Of a DNA stretch of 15,316 nt, positions 1-7,288 are shown piece after piece; within the stretch, counting starts at the first letter, position 1; every line of letters starts with the position of its first letter. A model generated the notes under the pieces. It was given only the letters and a program-made list of their open reading frames with translations. It searched no databases and was not told the DNA's origin. The position numbers were made by a program, and so were the translations under genes. The stretch comes from RUG11551 sp045586185 (GTDB taxonomy: Bacteria; Planctomycetota; Planctomycetia; Pirellulales; Thermoguttaceae), in NCBI GenBank assembly GCA_045586185.1, contig JAZMZV010000034.1, forward strand, positions 1 through 15,316, read 5' to 3'.

Positions 1-129
1 CCTTGGCGTATTTTGCATTATTTTCCAAATTGAGTAAAGAGCAATTTTATCCCTTTTTAGGAAATTTTTGAATTTTTTATGAACTTTACGGAATTTACCG
101 CTTTAACTTTGAAAATATCTGGATTCGTC

Positions 130-158
130 TTGACGCAAAAAAATGTTTTATGTACAAT
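130..158 (+). promoter_or_regulatory. sigma70-type promoter of the KAS III gene
   Basis: TTGACG (130-135) and TACAAT (153-158) are separated by exactly 17 bases, close to the vegetative sigma consensus. Transcription would begin near 165, giving a leader of about 105 nt before the ATG at 271. The DNA upstream (40-120) is rich in A and T tracts that could act as an UP element. The rest of 1-129 holds no gene I can support. Confidence 0.65.
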
Positions 159-186
159 CAACTAATAGTTTAAACTGAGAAATTTA

Positions 187-233
187 CGATAATCGAAGAA
201 TTCCGCTAACAGCGGAAGCCATCGCGGTTATCG
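187..233 (+). promoter_or_regulatory. structured 5' leader of the KAS III gene
   Basis: An inner hairpin TTCCGCT-AAC-AGCGGAA (201-217) has a perfect 7-bp stem and 3-nt loop. It is nested within an outer pair CGATAA (187-192) and TTATCG (228-233). Both lie between the predicted transcription start and the ATG. No T run follows, so it is not an intrinsic terminator. A role in mRNA stability or translation is inference, and I recognise no riboswitch class. Confidence 0.35.
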
Positions 234-270
234 ATTTTGATATTTTTGAATACAAACCCAAAGCAATTTT

Positions 271-1281
271 ATGAAATTTGCCCAAATTGGTCCCATATCG
301 TCCTATTTGCCCTCTACGGTTTTAACTAACGATCAGCTCAGAGAGCAGTATCCTCAATGGAATATAGACGCCATCGAAGAGAAAACCGGCATTTACGCCC
401 GACACATAGCAGGAAAAGACGAATTCGTTTCCGACATGGCTGTTGCGTGTGCGGAAAAGCTGTTTCTTGAACACAATATCGACAAAAACAGCATAGATTA
501 TCTTCTGCTTTGCACTCAAACCCCGGATTATAACCTCCCTACAACGGCGTGTATTGTTCAGGATCGATTGAGACTGCCGAAAAGAATCGGGGCGCTGGAT
601 TTCAATCTCGGCTGTTCCGGTTACGTCGCCGGGCTGTCGCTGGCGCAAGGACTCATTGCAGCGGGAATCGCCACTCGAATTCTGCTCATTACGTCTGAAT
701 GCTATACAAAATACATTGACGAAGAAGACCGTTCTTTGAGAACGATTTTTGGCGACGGCGCAACGGCGACTCTGATTGAATCCGGAGACGAGCCGTCTGT
801 CGGTCCGTTTGTGTTCAGCTGTGACGGCAGCGGCGCGGACTTGCTTGTCGCTCTGGATTCCGGCGCGCGGCGCGGCGAACAGTGTCTCAAGCCACGTGGG
901 CGAAAACGATGGAAAAGTCAGCTGTTTATGAACGGTCCTGAACTGATTACCTTCGCCGCTGACAGCATTCCTGGTCTGACTCGCGATTTATTGACAAAAT
1001 CCGGGGTTTCGTCAGACGAAATCGATTACTATCTGCTCCATCAGGCAACGCTCAAAATGATTGACGACGTCTCATTTTTGATGTCCTGGCCCAAAGAGAA
1101 AGTTCCGCTTTATTTGCGCGATATTGGAAACACCGTTTCCTGTACGATTCCGTTTTTGATTGAACACATGCGCAACAGCGGAACCATGACGCCCGGCAAA
1201 CAGAGCCTTCTGATAGGATTTGGAGTTGGTCTTTCCGCTTCAATGTGCGTTTGGAAAGAAACGTTTAATAAAGAGAATTGA
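271..1281 (+). CDS. 3-oxoacyl-ACP synthase III (FabH-like) family protein
   Basis: Thiolase-fold condensing enzyme of 336 aa. KAS III enzymes join an acyl-CoA or acyl-ACP to malonyl-ACP in the cytoplasm; FabH does this to start fatty acid synthesis. The catalytic triad is visible as Cys115 in NLGCSGY, His257 in LLHQAT and Asn287 in IGNT, with the 30-residue His-Asn spacing of FabH. FGDGATA (160-166) is the typical GDGA motif. The sequence after the Asn (TVSCTIP) differs from the usual FabH form and resembles KAS III paralogues used for special acyl chains, so it may not be the housekeeping fabH; no symbol is given. The ATG at 271 lacks a Shine-Dalgarno sequence. It has its own promoter and structured leader, and a lipid-export permease gene follows on the same strand 118 bp downstream. 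Confidence 0.9.
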   Translation: MKFAQIGPISSYLPSTVLTNDQLREQYPQWNIDAIEEKTGIYARHIAGKDEFVSDMAVACAEKLFLEHNIDKNSIDYLLLCTQTPDYNLPTTACIVQDRLRLPKRIGALDFNLGCSGYVAGLSLAQGLIAAGIATRILLITSECYTKYIDEEDRSLRTIFGDGATATLIESGDEPSVGPFVFSCDGSGADLLVALDSGARRGEQCLKPRGRKRWKSQLFMNGPELITFAADSIPGLTRDLLTKSGVSSDEIDYYLLHQATLKMIDDVSFLMSWPKEKVPLYLRDIGNTVSCTIPFLIEHMRNSGTMTPGKQSLLIGFGVGLSASMCVWKETFNKEN

Positions 1282-1292
1282 GGACGTATTTG

Positions 1293-1362
1293 TGGCAAGA
1301 GAACGATTATGTTGAGAATCCTGCATTCTTGGCGTTAATCCCTGAAACCGTTCTGCTTGCCA
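1293..1362. repeat. imperfect inverted repeat in the KAS III-LptF/G gap
   Basis: TGGCAAGAGAACG (1293-1305) pairs with CGTTCTGCTTGCCA (1349-1362) with one bulged base. A smaller AGAAT/ATTCT pair lies inside the loop. No T run follows on either strand. It could be an mRNA-stabilising stem between two co-directional genes. It does not show the 7-bp period of the elements further along the window. Confidence 0.35.
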
Positions 1363-1399
1363 GGTTCCTGTTACCTTTAATTGATTTTCGATAATAACC

Positions 1400-2590
1400 A
1401 TGCAATTTGGCATTCTTGCTCGAAGAGCTTTGAGCGATTGCATTCTTTTCGCGTCAATGACTTTCATGGGGCTTATTATTGTAGGCCTCCCGTCTCTGGT
1501 ATTGCAGCGGTTGCTGGTTTACGGCATTCCATATACGTATATTCCGCATCTTATGTTTTATATGATTCCGGAATGTATTCAGATGCTTTTGCCGTTGTCT
1601 TTGATGGTAGGCGTCATAATTACATTTGCGCGAATGGGAGCGGAAAAAGAACTCATGATTTTAAAGGCCTCTGGAATTCGCCCCACGCGATTGGTCTATC
1701 CGATACTGATAATGTCTTTTATATTGAGTTTTGGCGCCTGGTATATAAACGACATCTCCGCTATTTCTCGAGAACGCGGAATTAGAAACGTTTTACTCAA
1801 CGGCGCGGAAGACATCGTCAATGGAATGCTTAAATCAAACGGTGAAATCAATACCGGACAACTGAGAATTAAAGTGGACCGCGTCGAAAACGGTTATCTT
1901 CACAACGTATCGATTCATTATATGTCTTCACCGTTGTCAACTCCGATTGATATTGAAGCTCAAACCGCCAGAATACGAACGGACAAAATTCGACGGGAAT
2001 TTACTATTGAACTGTCCAACTGTATATTTCGTCGAGGAAAGGCGTCAGGAGGATCGTACAGAAAAAAAGACCATTATTCAATTCCCATTGACGCGTTCCT
2101 GGCAGGCGACGCTGCGTCCAACATTACAAATGCGCCAATGATGCAAATGATTAAAGAGCTTGAAGTTTTGAACAAGAATATCAAAGAAACTCAAGAAAAT
2201 ATTGCTGGCGAAACAGCAACAATTCTTCTGTCTGGAGAATACGGTCAGTTTGATTCTGAATTCATGAAGAAATCTCGCTCCAATCTCAAGGATTACTCAA
2301 ATACGTATAAAAAGGCTATCATTGAACCTTACAGACGTTTTACATTGGGGTTTTCCTGCTTTTGTCTGGTAGTTATTGGCGCTCCGTTTGCGATTTTCAA
2401 CAGCGATAGAAATATATATTTTAACTTTTTTATCAGCTTCGTTCCGACGGTTATTCTTTATATCGTGTTGTTTGCCATGTGGCTAAATTTGGGAAAACAG
2501 GGCGCTACTCCGCCCTGGATGATTTGTTTAACAGACGTTATCCCGCTTGTAATTGGCTTTATTACGTTAAAGCTTGCATCAAACAAATAA
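1400..2590 (+). CDS. LptF/LptG-family inner-membrane permease
   Basis: Protein of 396 aa with the LptF/LptG layout: three N-terminal membrane helices (about 12-32, 56-77, 99-117), a large periplasmic beta domain (about 125-305), and three C-terminal helices (about 314-333, 338-360, 372-391). The cytoplasmic loop motif EKELMILKASG (82-92) is the family's coupling-helix region. In LptB2FG this subunit extracts lipopolysaccharide from the inner membrane and passes it to LptC/LptA. LptF and LptG cannot be told apart from sequence alone, and the planctomycete cargo may not be classical LPS. The ATG at 1400 has no clear Shine-Dalgarno. It may be cotranscribed with the KAS III gene and ends at an intrinsic terminator. 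The LpxL-like acyltransferase at 10.6-11.5 kb fits the same pathway. Confidence 0.88.
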   Translation: MQFGILARRALSDCILFASMTFMGLIIVGLPSLVLQRLLVYGIPYTYIPHLMFYMIPECIQMLLPLSLMVGVIITFARMGAEKELMILKASGIRPTRLVYPILIMSFILSFGAWYINDISAISRERGIRNVLLNGAEDIVNGMLKSNGEINTGQLRIKVDRVENGYLHNVSIHYMSSPLSTPIDIEAQTARIRTDKIRREFTIELSNCIFRRGKASGGSYRKKDHYSIPIDAFLAGDAASNITNAPMMQMIKELEVLNKNIKETQENIAGETATILLSGEYGQFDSEFMKKSRSNLKDYSNTYKKAIIEPYRRFTLGFSCFCLVVIGAPFAIFNSDRNIYFNFFISFVPTVILYIVLFAMWLNLGKQGATPPWMICLTDVIPLVIGFITLKLASNK

Positions 2591-2615
2591 GATGCGTTCA
2601 TGACGACAGCGCTTT

Positions 2616-2650
2616 ACGGTTTGCTTTCAGAAGGCAAACGGTTTATTTTA
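2616..2650 (+). terminator. intrinsic terminator after the LptF/G gene
   Basis: ACGGTTTGC (2616-2624) pairs with GCAAACGGT (2634-2642), 8 of 9 positions. Pairing can continue inward (T25-G33 wobble, then two T-A pairs) to leave a CAG loop. It is followed by TTTATTTTA (2642-2650). It starts 25 bp after the stop at 2590 and touches the end of the convergent minus-strand gene. Confidence 0.75.
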
Positions 2651-4192
2651 AGGCCCTGTTTTGCTTGATAATTTTTGTTTAACCAAGGTTGTTAGTTCTA
2701 AAATTTCCTTTCTTTGCGGGTCGTCTCCGACGGAATTTTCAAGCAGCTGCAACACGGTTTCGAGGTTTCCGTTTCCGGAATACTCGCTGTTCTGAACGAT
2801 TTGAGCAAACAGCGCCACGGCGGCGGCAAACTGAAAATCGGGATTCTCGTTTGTCTGTTCCAGCTGCTGCGTCGTTGGCATATCGACGTCAAGCGTCTCC
2901 GTTTGAGGCTCTGACGTTGAATCGGGCTTGCGATAAGTAATCGACGCAGTAAAAAGATTTGAACCCTGTTTGACGTCGGATGTAACAGCAGCGTCCGTCA
3001 ATGCCAGCTCATACAGCGCGACGACCTCTGAATTAGCGGCTACTTGAGCGGCAGTGATCGGTTTATATGCCGTTGATTCTCCATCGGTCAGGCGTTTTGC
3101 CCATCCGAGTAAACGATACGCCTTGATTTGTTCTGGATTAAAGACGATTTCAATTGAAGCGTCGTTGGCAGCAACAGCGTCTTGCGAACCGTCTTGAGAA
3201 CGAACTCCAACAAACGTCAATAACAGCCCGGGCGTCCAGGGATGTTTGCCTGTCTGGACGGAGAGAGCGAACGCCTTTTCGCCGGTTTGAGGTTTGGGAA
3301 GCGAATAGCGAAAATTATTAATATATTGCTCCACTCGGACGGTTTGGCTGGATGGCAAAGCTCCTGAATCCTTTACGCTTTTCTGAAGGATTTTCCATGA
3401 TGCGGTTTCGGGAACCAGTCCAAAACTGGATTTGGGATTGACGGAAACGTATTCAACCGGATTTTCAACTATCAATTTGTTACAAAAAACGTCTCCGGGT
3501 TCTGATGAAATTCCGGATAGGGCTTTTTGAGGCGCGTACGTTTTGGCTTGCCATCCGTCAGGATTGTACAATTCTCGATAAGCCTCCAAACGCTCTGTTC
3601 GATTGACCGCTTCCTGCGGAAACAGAGCGACGACGTCAGCTTCCGGCGAGTTGGACAAATTCGATTGTTGACTTAACTGTTCCACCTGTTGAGACGTCAG
3701 TCCGTAATCTTCCCAGGTTTTGTCTACAGACGATTGAGACGATGCTGCTGGAATTGGAGCGAAAGTGAAATTGGGGTCATGGTCGTCACCGCCTTCTGTA
3801 GAATGAGAAGACAGCGAGGAAGACGGCTCGTCGTTTGGCGTGTAGATCGGCGCTGATTTGGGCAGACACAGCAGATACAATCCCAGACCAACAGCCAAAA
3901 CAACGGCGGCTTTCCAGAAAAATTTTCGCCAATGACTGCTTCCTCTGGAGACGTCGCTTTGTAAACCGTCGGCGGAATTGTTGCCTGACGTTTGTTCAGA
4001 CGACTGTGAGACGAAATCCAGATTGTCTTCCGGCAGCGCCAGCTTAAGCAATTCGATAGTTTGACGCATCTGCTCCACGTTCTTTGCCAACGTTGGGCTG
4101 GAACGGAGCGCCTGCTCTATGATTTCTACCTCATCAGGGTCAAGCTCCCCGAGAAGATAAGCGGTTATTCGTGGATCGTTCAGTTTAATCAT
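2648..4192 (-). CDS. membrane anti-sigma-like protein with YfbK-type N and C domains, VWA domain missing
   Basis: Protein of 514 aa. Residues 1-55 (NDPRITAYLLGELD...) form the helical, Cys/His-free N-terminus seen on planctomycete anti-sigma and VWA proteins. A transmembrane helix follows at about 94-110, then a Ser/Gln-rich linker. Residues about 233-333 match the von Willebrand-associated N-terminal domain of YfbK (VENP, VRVEQYINNFRY, HPWTPG). Residues about 345-505 match the YfbK C-terminal DUF3520 domain (IEIVFNPEQIKAYRLLGW, VALYEL, FQFAAAVALF). In YfbK relatives a VWA domain with a MIDAS metal site separates these two; here only about a dozen residues do, in an unbroken frame. I start at the ATG at 4192, because upstream codons to 4237 translate repeat DNA. 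It follows an ECF sigma gene on the same strand, so it probably holds that factor at the membrane (inferred). Confidence 0.8.
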   Translation of the reverse strand: MIKLNDPRITAYLLGELDPDEVEIIEQALRSSPTLAKNVEQMRQTIELLKLALPEDNLDFVSQSSEQTSGNNSADGLQSDVSRGSSHWRKFFWKAAVVLAVGLGLYLLCLPKSAPIYTPNDEPSSSLSSHSTEGGDDHDPNFTFAPIPAASSQSSVDKTWEDYGLTSQQVEQLSQQSNLSNSPEADVVALFPQEAVNRTERLEAYRELYNPDGWQAKTYAPQKALSGISSEPGDVFCNKLIVENPVEYVSVNPKSSFGLVPETASWKILQKSVKDSGALPSSQTVRVEQYINNFRYSLPKPQTGEKAFALSVQTGKHPWTPGLLLTFVGVRSQDGSQDAVAANDASIEIVFNPEQIKAYRLLGWAKRLTDGESTAYKPITAAQVAANSEVVALYELALTDAAVTSDVKQGSNLFTASITYRKPDSTSEPQTETLDVDMPTTQQLEQTNENPDFQFAAAVALFAQIVQNSEYSGNGNLETVLQLLENSVGDDPQRKEILELTTLVKQKLSSKTGP

Positions 4193-4210
4193 GGCTTGAG
4201 CCTTTATAGT

Positions 4211-4370
4211 TAGGAGTGAGGAGTAAGGAGTAAGCAAGCCGTTAGCTGTTAGCTGCTAGCTATTAGCTTGGATGCTTGTTGTTCTTAGCGTAAGTTTTTA
4301 ACTCCGGTAGCTAAATGAATAAGCTAGCGGCTAGTAGCTAGTGGCTAGAAGCTTACTATTGCCTATTCCT
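4211..4370. repeat. composite 7-bp-period repeat hairpin between ECF sigma and anti-sigma genes
   Basis: Reading the plus strand: heptads of type TAGGAGT, GAGGAGT (from 4211), then GTTAGCT, GCTAGCT (4241-4268), a spacer, then AGCTAGC, GGCTAGT, GGCTAGA (4322-4349), then TATTGCC and TATTCCT to 4370. The right half is roughly the reverse complement of the left, with the two heptad families in mirrored order, so a long imperfect hairpin can form. The right end overlaps the last codons of the sigma gene. It fills the 170-bp gap inside what should be a two-gene operon. Confidence 0.8.
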
Positions 4371-4872
4371 CCCCATTATTCAGTTTTTTCCTCAATTTTG
4401 TAATGGCTTCGTGCAGCAGCCAGCCGATAGTCGTTTTGGAGTCTCCAGTAATTTGTGAAATTTCGTCGTAGGATAGCCCCTGCTGAAATTTGAGAAGAAT
4501 AACTTCTCGTTGTCTGACGGGCAGCAAATCGACGGCGTCAAAAACCTCTCCGTAGGACTCTTCCTGTTCCAAAGCGTGATGAGGCTGAGAACTGCGCTGC
4601 TGATTCATGTCCGGCAGAATGTCGGACTTCATAACGTCCTGGATTTTTCGGGTGCGTTTCTGACGGCGAAACTGGTCGATAAACAAATTCCGCGCTGTTC
4701 TATAAAGCCACGCTCGTTGAGAGCTGGGCTGAATGCCCTCTTTAACCTGAAGAAATCGAAGATACGTTTCCTGAACCAAATCGTCAGCCCATGCGCTGTC
4801 GCCGGTTAAACGAACCGCATACAAGCGAATTTCGTTATAGAACGGCATTTCGGAACTGGGATTGGACGACAT
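4363..4872 (-). CDS. ECF-family RNA polymerase sigma factor
   Basis: Protein of 169 aa, the usual ECF length. Region sigma2 covers about 11-74 (DLVQETYLRF, AWLYRTARNLFIDQFRR). Sigma4 covers about 113-164, with LPVRQREVILLKF and the helix-turn-helix GLSYDEISQITGDSKTTIGWLLHEA. It recruits core RNA polymerase to a target promoter set. The gene after it on the same strand encodes a membrane anti-sigma-like protein, the usual pairing. A 15-bp palindrome sits 5 bp upstream of the ATG at 4872; MPFYNEI at 4848 is an alternative start. The last two Glu codons and the TAG stop belong to the neighbouring repeat array (GGAGGAATAG), so the original C-terminus may have been replaced. Confidence 0.9.
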   Translation of the reverse strand: MSSNPSSEMPFYNEIRLYAVRLTGDSAWADDLVQETYLRFLQVKEGIQPSSQRAWLYRTARNLFIDQFRRQKRTRKIQDVMKSDILPDMNQQRSSQPHHALEQEESYGEVFDAVDLLPVRQREVILLKFQQGLSYDEISQITGDSKTTIGWLLHEAITKLRKKLNNGEE

Positions 4873-4877
4873 TTTAA

Positions 4878-4892
4878 ACGTTTACTAAACGT
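4878..4892. promoter_or_regulatory. 15-bp palindrome upstream of the ECF sigma gene
   Basis: ACGTTTA-C-TAAACGT is a perfect 7-bp inverted repeat with a one-base centre. It lies 5 bp before the sigma factor start codon on the minus strand. Its size and position suit an operator or a site masking the start codon. Which protein binds, if any, is unknown. Confidence 0.45.
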
Positions 4893-4978
4893 GAATTGGT
4901 TTGACTGCACACATTTTGCAGCTGTACTATTATTAAAACGAACAAAAGACGTCTCTATTAGTAAAAAAATGATTCTTC

Positions 4979-5033
4979 CGCAAGCGACCAACGGGAGCGA
5001 TTTTAATACGTCTCGCGCGGCAGCGCGGATTGG
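4979..5033 (+). repeat. dispersed repeat element, copy A (intergenic)
   Basis: This 55-bp stretch matches the minus strand of 9900-9952 inside folP. Its first 26 bases differ at 2 positions and its last 20 bases (CGCGCGGCAGCGCGGATTGG here) at 1 position, with a divergent centre of 9 versus 7 bases. It contains GCAAGCG at 4980-4986. It lies in the 185-bp gap between the TGS GTPase and ECF sigma genes. Confidence 0.8.
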
Positions 5034-5055
5034 CTCCCCCGCCATCGGGGGCGCC
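5032..5055 (-). terminator. GC-rich hairpin after the TGS GTPase gene
   Basis: CCCCCG (5036-5041) and CGGGGG (5046-5051) form a stem around a 4-base loop, extended after one mismatch by GGC/GCC. It begins 2 bp after the GTPase stop codon on the minus strand. No T run follows, so it may be a 3'-end stabiliser or factor-dependent stop site rather than a classical intrinsic terminator. Confidence 0.5.
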
Positions 5056-5057
5056 GC

Positions 5058-6086
5058 CTACATGTGCATTTCGACGATGTCGCCGTCGACGAGAACGTAG
5101 TCTCCCTTAACGGGGGTGCCGTCGTGAACCTGCGATCCCCAAATGCGGGCGAACTTGAGTTTTTCGCTATAGTCTTTGTGGACCTGACCCGCCAGGTCAA
5201 GCAGAGAATCGCCGTTTTTCACGGTGAACGGACGGTCGAGATCGGCAACCTTTTTGGTCGGCAGTTTTGTATAGACGCGAATGACGCCCATGCTCTTGTA
5301 AATGTCGTCGCGCAGCGGTTCAAGGTTGCAGTTCTCTCCGCCCAAGTCGCGGTCAGCGGAAATGTCGTACGTATCCCAGTCGCTTAAATGGAATTCTTCC
5401 GGAAGGAGTTCCCAGAACATTTCTTTTCGTTCCGCCGCTTCGGGCAAATCCATTTTATTAAAGACGAGAATCGCTTTCGTGTACGTAATTCCAATGTCGT
5501 CTTCGTCCAGACAGGTTTTTTGCCCAAGGCGGGTTTTGGTCAGGCGCATTTTGTCGAGAACGTCGTACGCCTGTGACACGCCATCGTCGGAGCCGAGATC
5601 GACCATTAAAATCGCCAGTTCTGCCGCGCGAATCAAGCCGTAGGCGTACGGGTCGATATAGTCTTTGGTAATCGGCGGCGTGTCGATAAGCTGAACGTAG
5701 ACGTCGTTCCACGGCATCATTCCCGGCTGCGGAATTTTGGTCGTGTACGGATAAATCGCAACCTCGGGCGTTGCCTTTGTCAGACTTTTCAAAAGCTGGC
5801 TTTTCCCGGCGTTAGGACCGCCGATAATAATCGCCGTTCCCGCTCCCTGACGCGGAATCTTGATGCTCAGTCCGCCGCTCTTTTTGCCAGCGGCGCGCTC
5901 AGAGTCGATTTCTTTTCGGGTCGAAGCGATTTTCGCCTTGAGCGCCGCCTGAAGATGGTCTGTCCCCTTGTGCTTCGGGATTTCCTGAAGCATTATCTGA
6001 AGACAACGAAGTTCTTCTTCCAGACTGGTCGCTTGACGATAGGCGTCTTCCGCCTTGAGGTACTGTTGAGTTAAGTTGGCTGGCAT
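5058..6086 (-). CDS. Obg/DRG-type GTPase with C-terminal TGS domain
   Basis: Protein of 342 aa. A helical N-terminus (about 1-65) precedes the G domain: Walker A GGPNAGKS at 89-96, switch I around YPYTT (112-116), DTPP at 135-138, NKMD at 210-213, and a SAD G5-type motif near 243. The TGS domain occupies about 272-342 (IRVYTKLP through VDGDIVEMHM). This arrangement is that of DRG-like members of the Obg/HflX GTPase superfamily, which bind ribosomes or RNA; the TGS domain is a ribosome-contact module in relatives. The exact role is not known. The start at 6086 is preceded by a pyrimidine-rich repeat leader with no Shine-Dalgarno. galM lies upstream on the same strand across a 127-bp repeat-filled gap. 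Confidence 0.88.
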   Translation of the reverse strand: MPANLTQQYLKAEDAYRQATSLEEELRCLQIMLQEIPKHKGTDHLQAALKAKIASTRKEIDSERAAGKKSGGLSIKIPRQGAGTAIIIGGPNAGKSQLLKSLTKATPEVAIYPYTTKIPQPGMMPWNDVYVQLIDTPPITKDYIDPYAYGLIRAAELAILMVDLGSDDGVSQAYDVLDKMRLTKTRLGQKTCLDEDDIGITYTKAILVFNKMDLPEAAERKEMFWELLPEEFHLSDWDTYDISADRDLGGENCNLEPLRDDIYKSMGVIRVYTKLPTKKVADLDRPFTVKNGDSLLDLAGQVHKDYSEKLKFARIWGSQVHDGTPVKGDYVLVDGDIVEMHM

Positions 6087-6096
6087 GGATTGGTTC

Positions 6097-6219
6097 GTGA
6101 GGAGTTAGGAGTGAGGAGGGAGGAGTTGCGAGTAACGAGTAGCGAGTGGCGAGAAACGCAAGCGCCGCACAAAAATTTCTCGCAACTCGCAACTTGCAAC
6201 TCGCTACTAACGGCTATTC
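6097..6219. repeat. 7-bp-period repeat hairpin between galM and the TGS GTPase gene
   Basis: Eight exact consecutive heptads of form GTNNNGA run from 6097 to 6152 (for example GTGAGGA, GTTAGGA, later GTAGCGA, GTGGCGA). The right arm is heptads such as ACTCGCA, ACTTGCA, ACTCGCT from 6178 to 6219. About 24 of 29 bases next to the loop are complementary. The loop carries ACGCAAGCGCC (6156-6166). The right arm runs into the galM stop codon. Confidence 0.85.
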
Positions 6220-7278
6220 CTCCCATATCCCGAATTTGTGAATGGTCGTCTGACGGAACTCTTCGCCGGGAAAGAGTTCGCAGGGCGGGAAGTCCGGATG
6301 GTTGGGCGCGTCGGGGAAGTTTTGCGTTTCCAGACACAGCGCGGCGTATTTGTAATATTTTACGCCGTTACAGGACAGCGACCCGTCAAGGAAGTTGGCG
6401 GTGTACAGCTGAACGCCGGGCTGAGTCGTTTTGACGGTCATGGTTCTGCCGGACTTCGGGTCGTAGACTTCCGCCGCGGGGCGAAGCAGACCCATTCTGC
6501 CGTCGAGAACGTAACAGTGATCGTAACCGCCGCCCTGCGCCTTTTCGACGTCTTTTCCGACTTGTCGATATTGGGTAAAGTCCATAACCGTATTGAACAC
6601 CGGGTTGAGCTTGCCGGTAGGGATGGCGTCGTCTGTCACATCCAGATAATTGGAAGCGTGAATTCTCAAAAGATGATTTCGCACGGAAAGCGGCGCATCG
6701 TCCGTTCCGCTGGAAATGCCGGACAGGTTCCAGTAGGCGTGGTTTGTCAGGTTGAGAACCGTCGCCTTGTCAGTCGTGGCGAAGTAGTCCATTTTCAGCT
6801 CGTTGTCTTCGTTGACCGAGTAAACGACTTTCGCCGTTAGCGTTCCAGGATAGCCCTCTTCGCCGTCGGGAGAAACGTACGTCATTTCAACGGCGGAATC
6901 GTCCGAATCGATAAGAATCCGCGCCGTCCAAAGCCGTTTGTCAAACCCGACGTTCCCTCCGTGAAGATGGTTCGCGCCGTTGTTACACGCCAGTTTGTAC
7001 TCTTCCCCTTCGAGCGTAAAACGCCCTTTGGCGATTCGGTTGGCGTAACGGCCCGGCGTAGACCCGAGACACGGATGTCCTTTATAATAGTTGTCGAATC
7101 CGTCCAAACACAAAACGACGTTGTCGACTTTACCGTCTTTATCCGGGACGTCAACGCCGATTAACGTCGCGCCGTAGTTGATAACTCTCACCGCCATCCC
7201 TTTCGAGTTGGTAAGAGTAAACATCTGAACTTCTTCTCCCGTCGGGAGTTTTCCATAAATGGAACAGGTTACGGACAT
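6214..7278 (-). CDS. galM: aldose 1-epimerase (mutarotase)
   Basis: Protein of 354 aa, normal for the family. It interconverts the alpha and beta anomers of galactose and other aldoses, feeding the Leloir pathway in the cytoplasm. Active-site residues are visible: NHLHGG (His104/His106), NHAYWN (His180), YDH (Asp253) and LETQNFPD (Glu317 as catalytic base); GRYANRI at 77-82 is also typical. I place the start at the ATG at 7278 (MSVTCSIYGK). The frame stays open to 7332, but those codons translate the GGGAATA repeat. The last codons, Glu-Glu-stop, come from GGAGGAATAG in the neighbouring repeat, as in the ECF sigma gene at 4363. No other galactose gene is in the window. Confidence 0.93.
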   Translation of the reverse strand: MSVTCSIYGKLPTGEEVQMFTLTNSKGMAVRVINYGATLIGVDVPDKDGKVDNVVLCLDGFDNYYKGHPCLGSTPGRYANRIAKGRFTLEGEEYKLACNNGANHLHGGNVGFDKRLWTARILIDSDDSAVEMTYVSPDGEEGYPGTLTAKVVYSVNEDNELKMDYFATTDKATVLNLTNHAYWNLSGISSGTDDAPLSVRNHLLRIHASNYLDVTDDAIPTGKLNPVFNTVMDFTQYRQVGKDVEKAQGGGYDHCYVLDGRMGLLRPAAEVYDPKSGRTMTVKTTQPGVQLYTANFLDGSLSCNGVKYYKYAALCLETQNFPDAPNHPDFPPCELFPGEEFRQTTIHKFGIWEE

Positions 7279-7288
7279 GGCAGCAGTT

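Noticed and set aside
1381..1785. 134-aa frame overlapping the LptF/G gene
   Set aside because: The alternative frame carries the complete permease with six membrane helices.
4211..4370. CRISPR array
   Set aside because: Repeats are 7 bp with no spacers of constant length and no cas genes nearby.
5899..6337. Small proteins encoded across the 6.1 kb repeat (97 and 88 aa frames)
   Set aside because: Their sequence (SLLATRYSLLA-type) is heptad repeat read in frame; no ribosome site or family.
6238..6840. 200-aa open frame antisense to galM
   Set aside because: Fully inside galM, with no family motif; a shadow frame.
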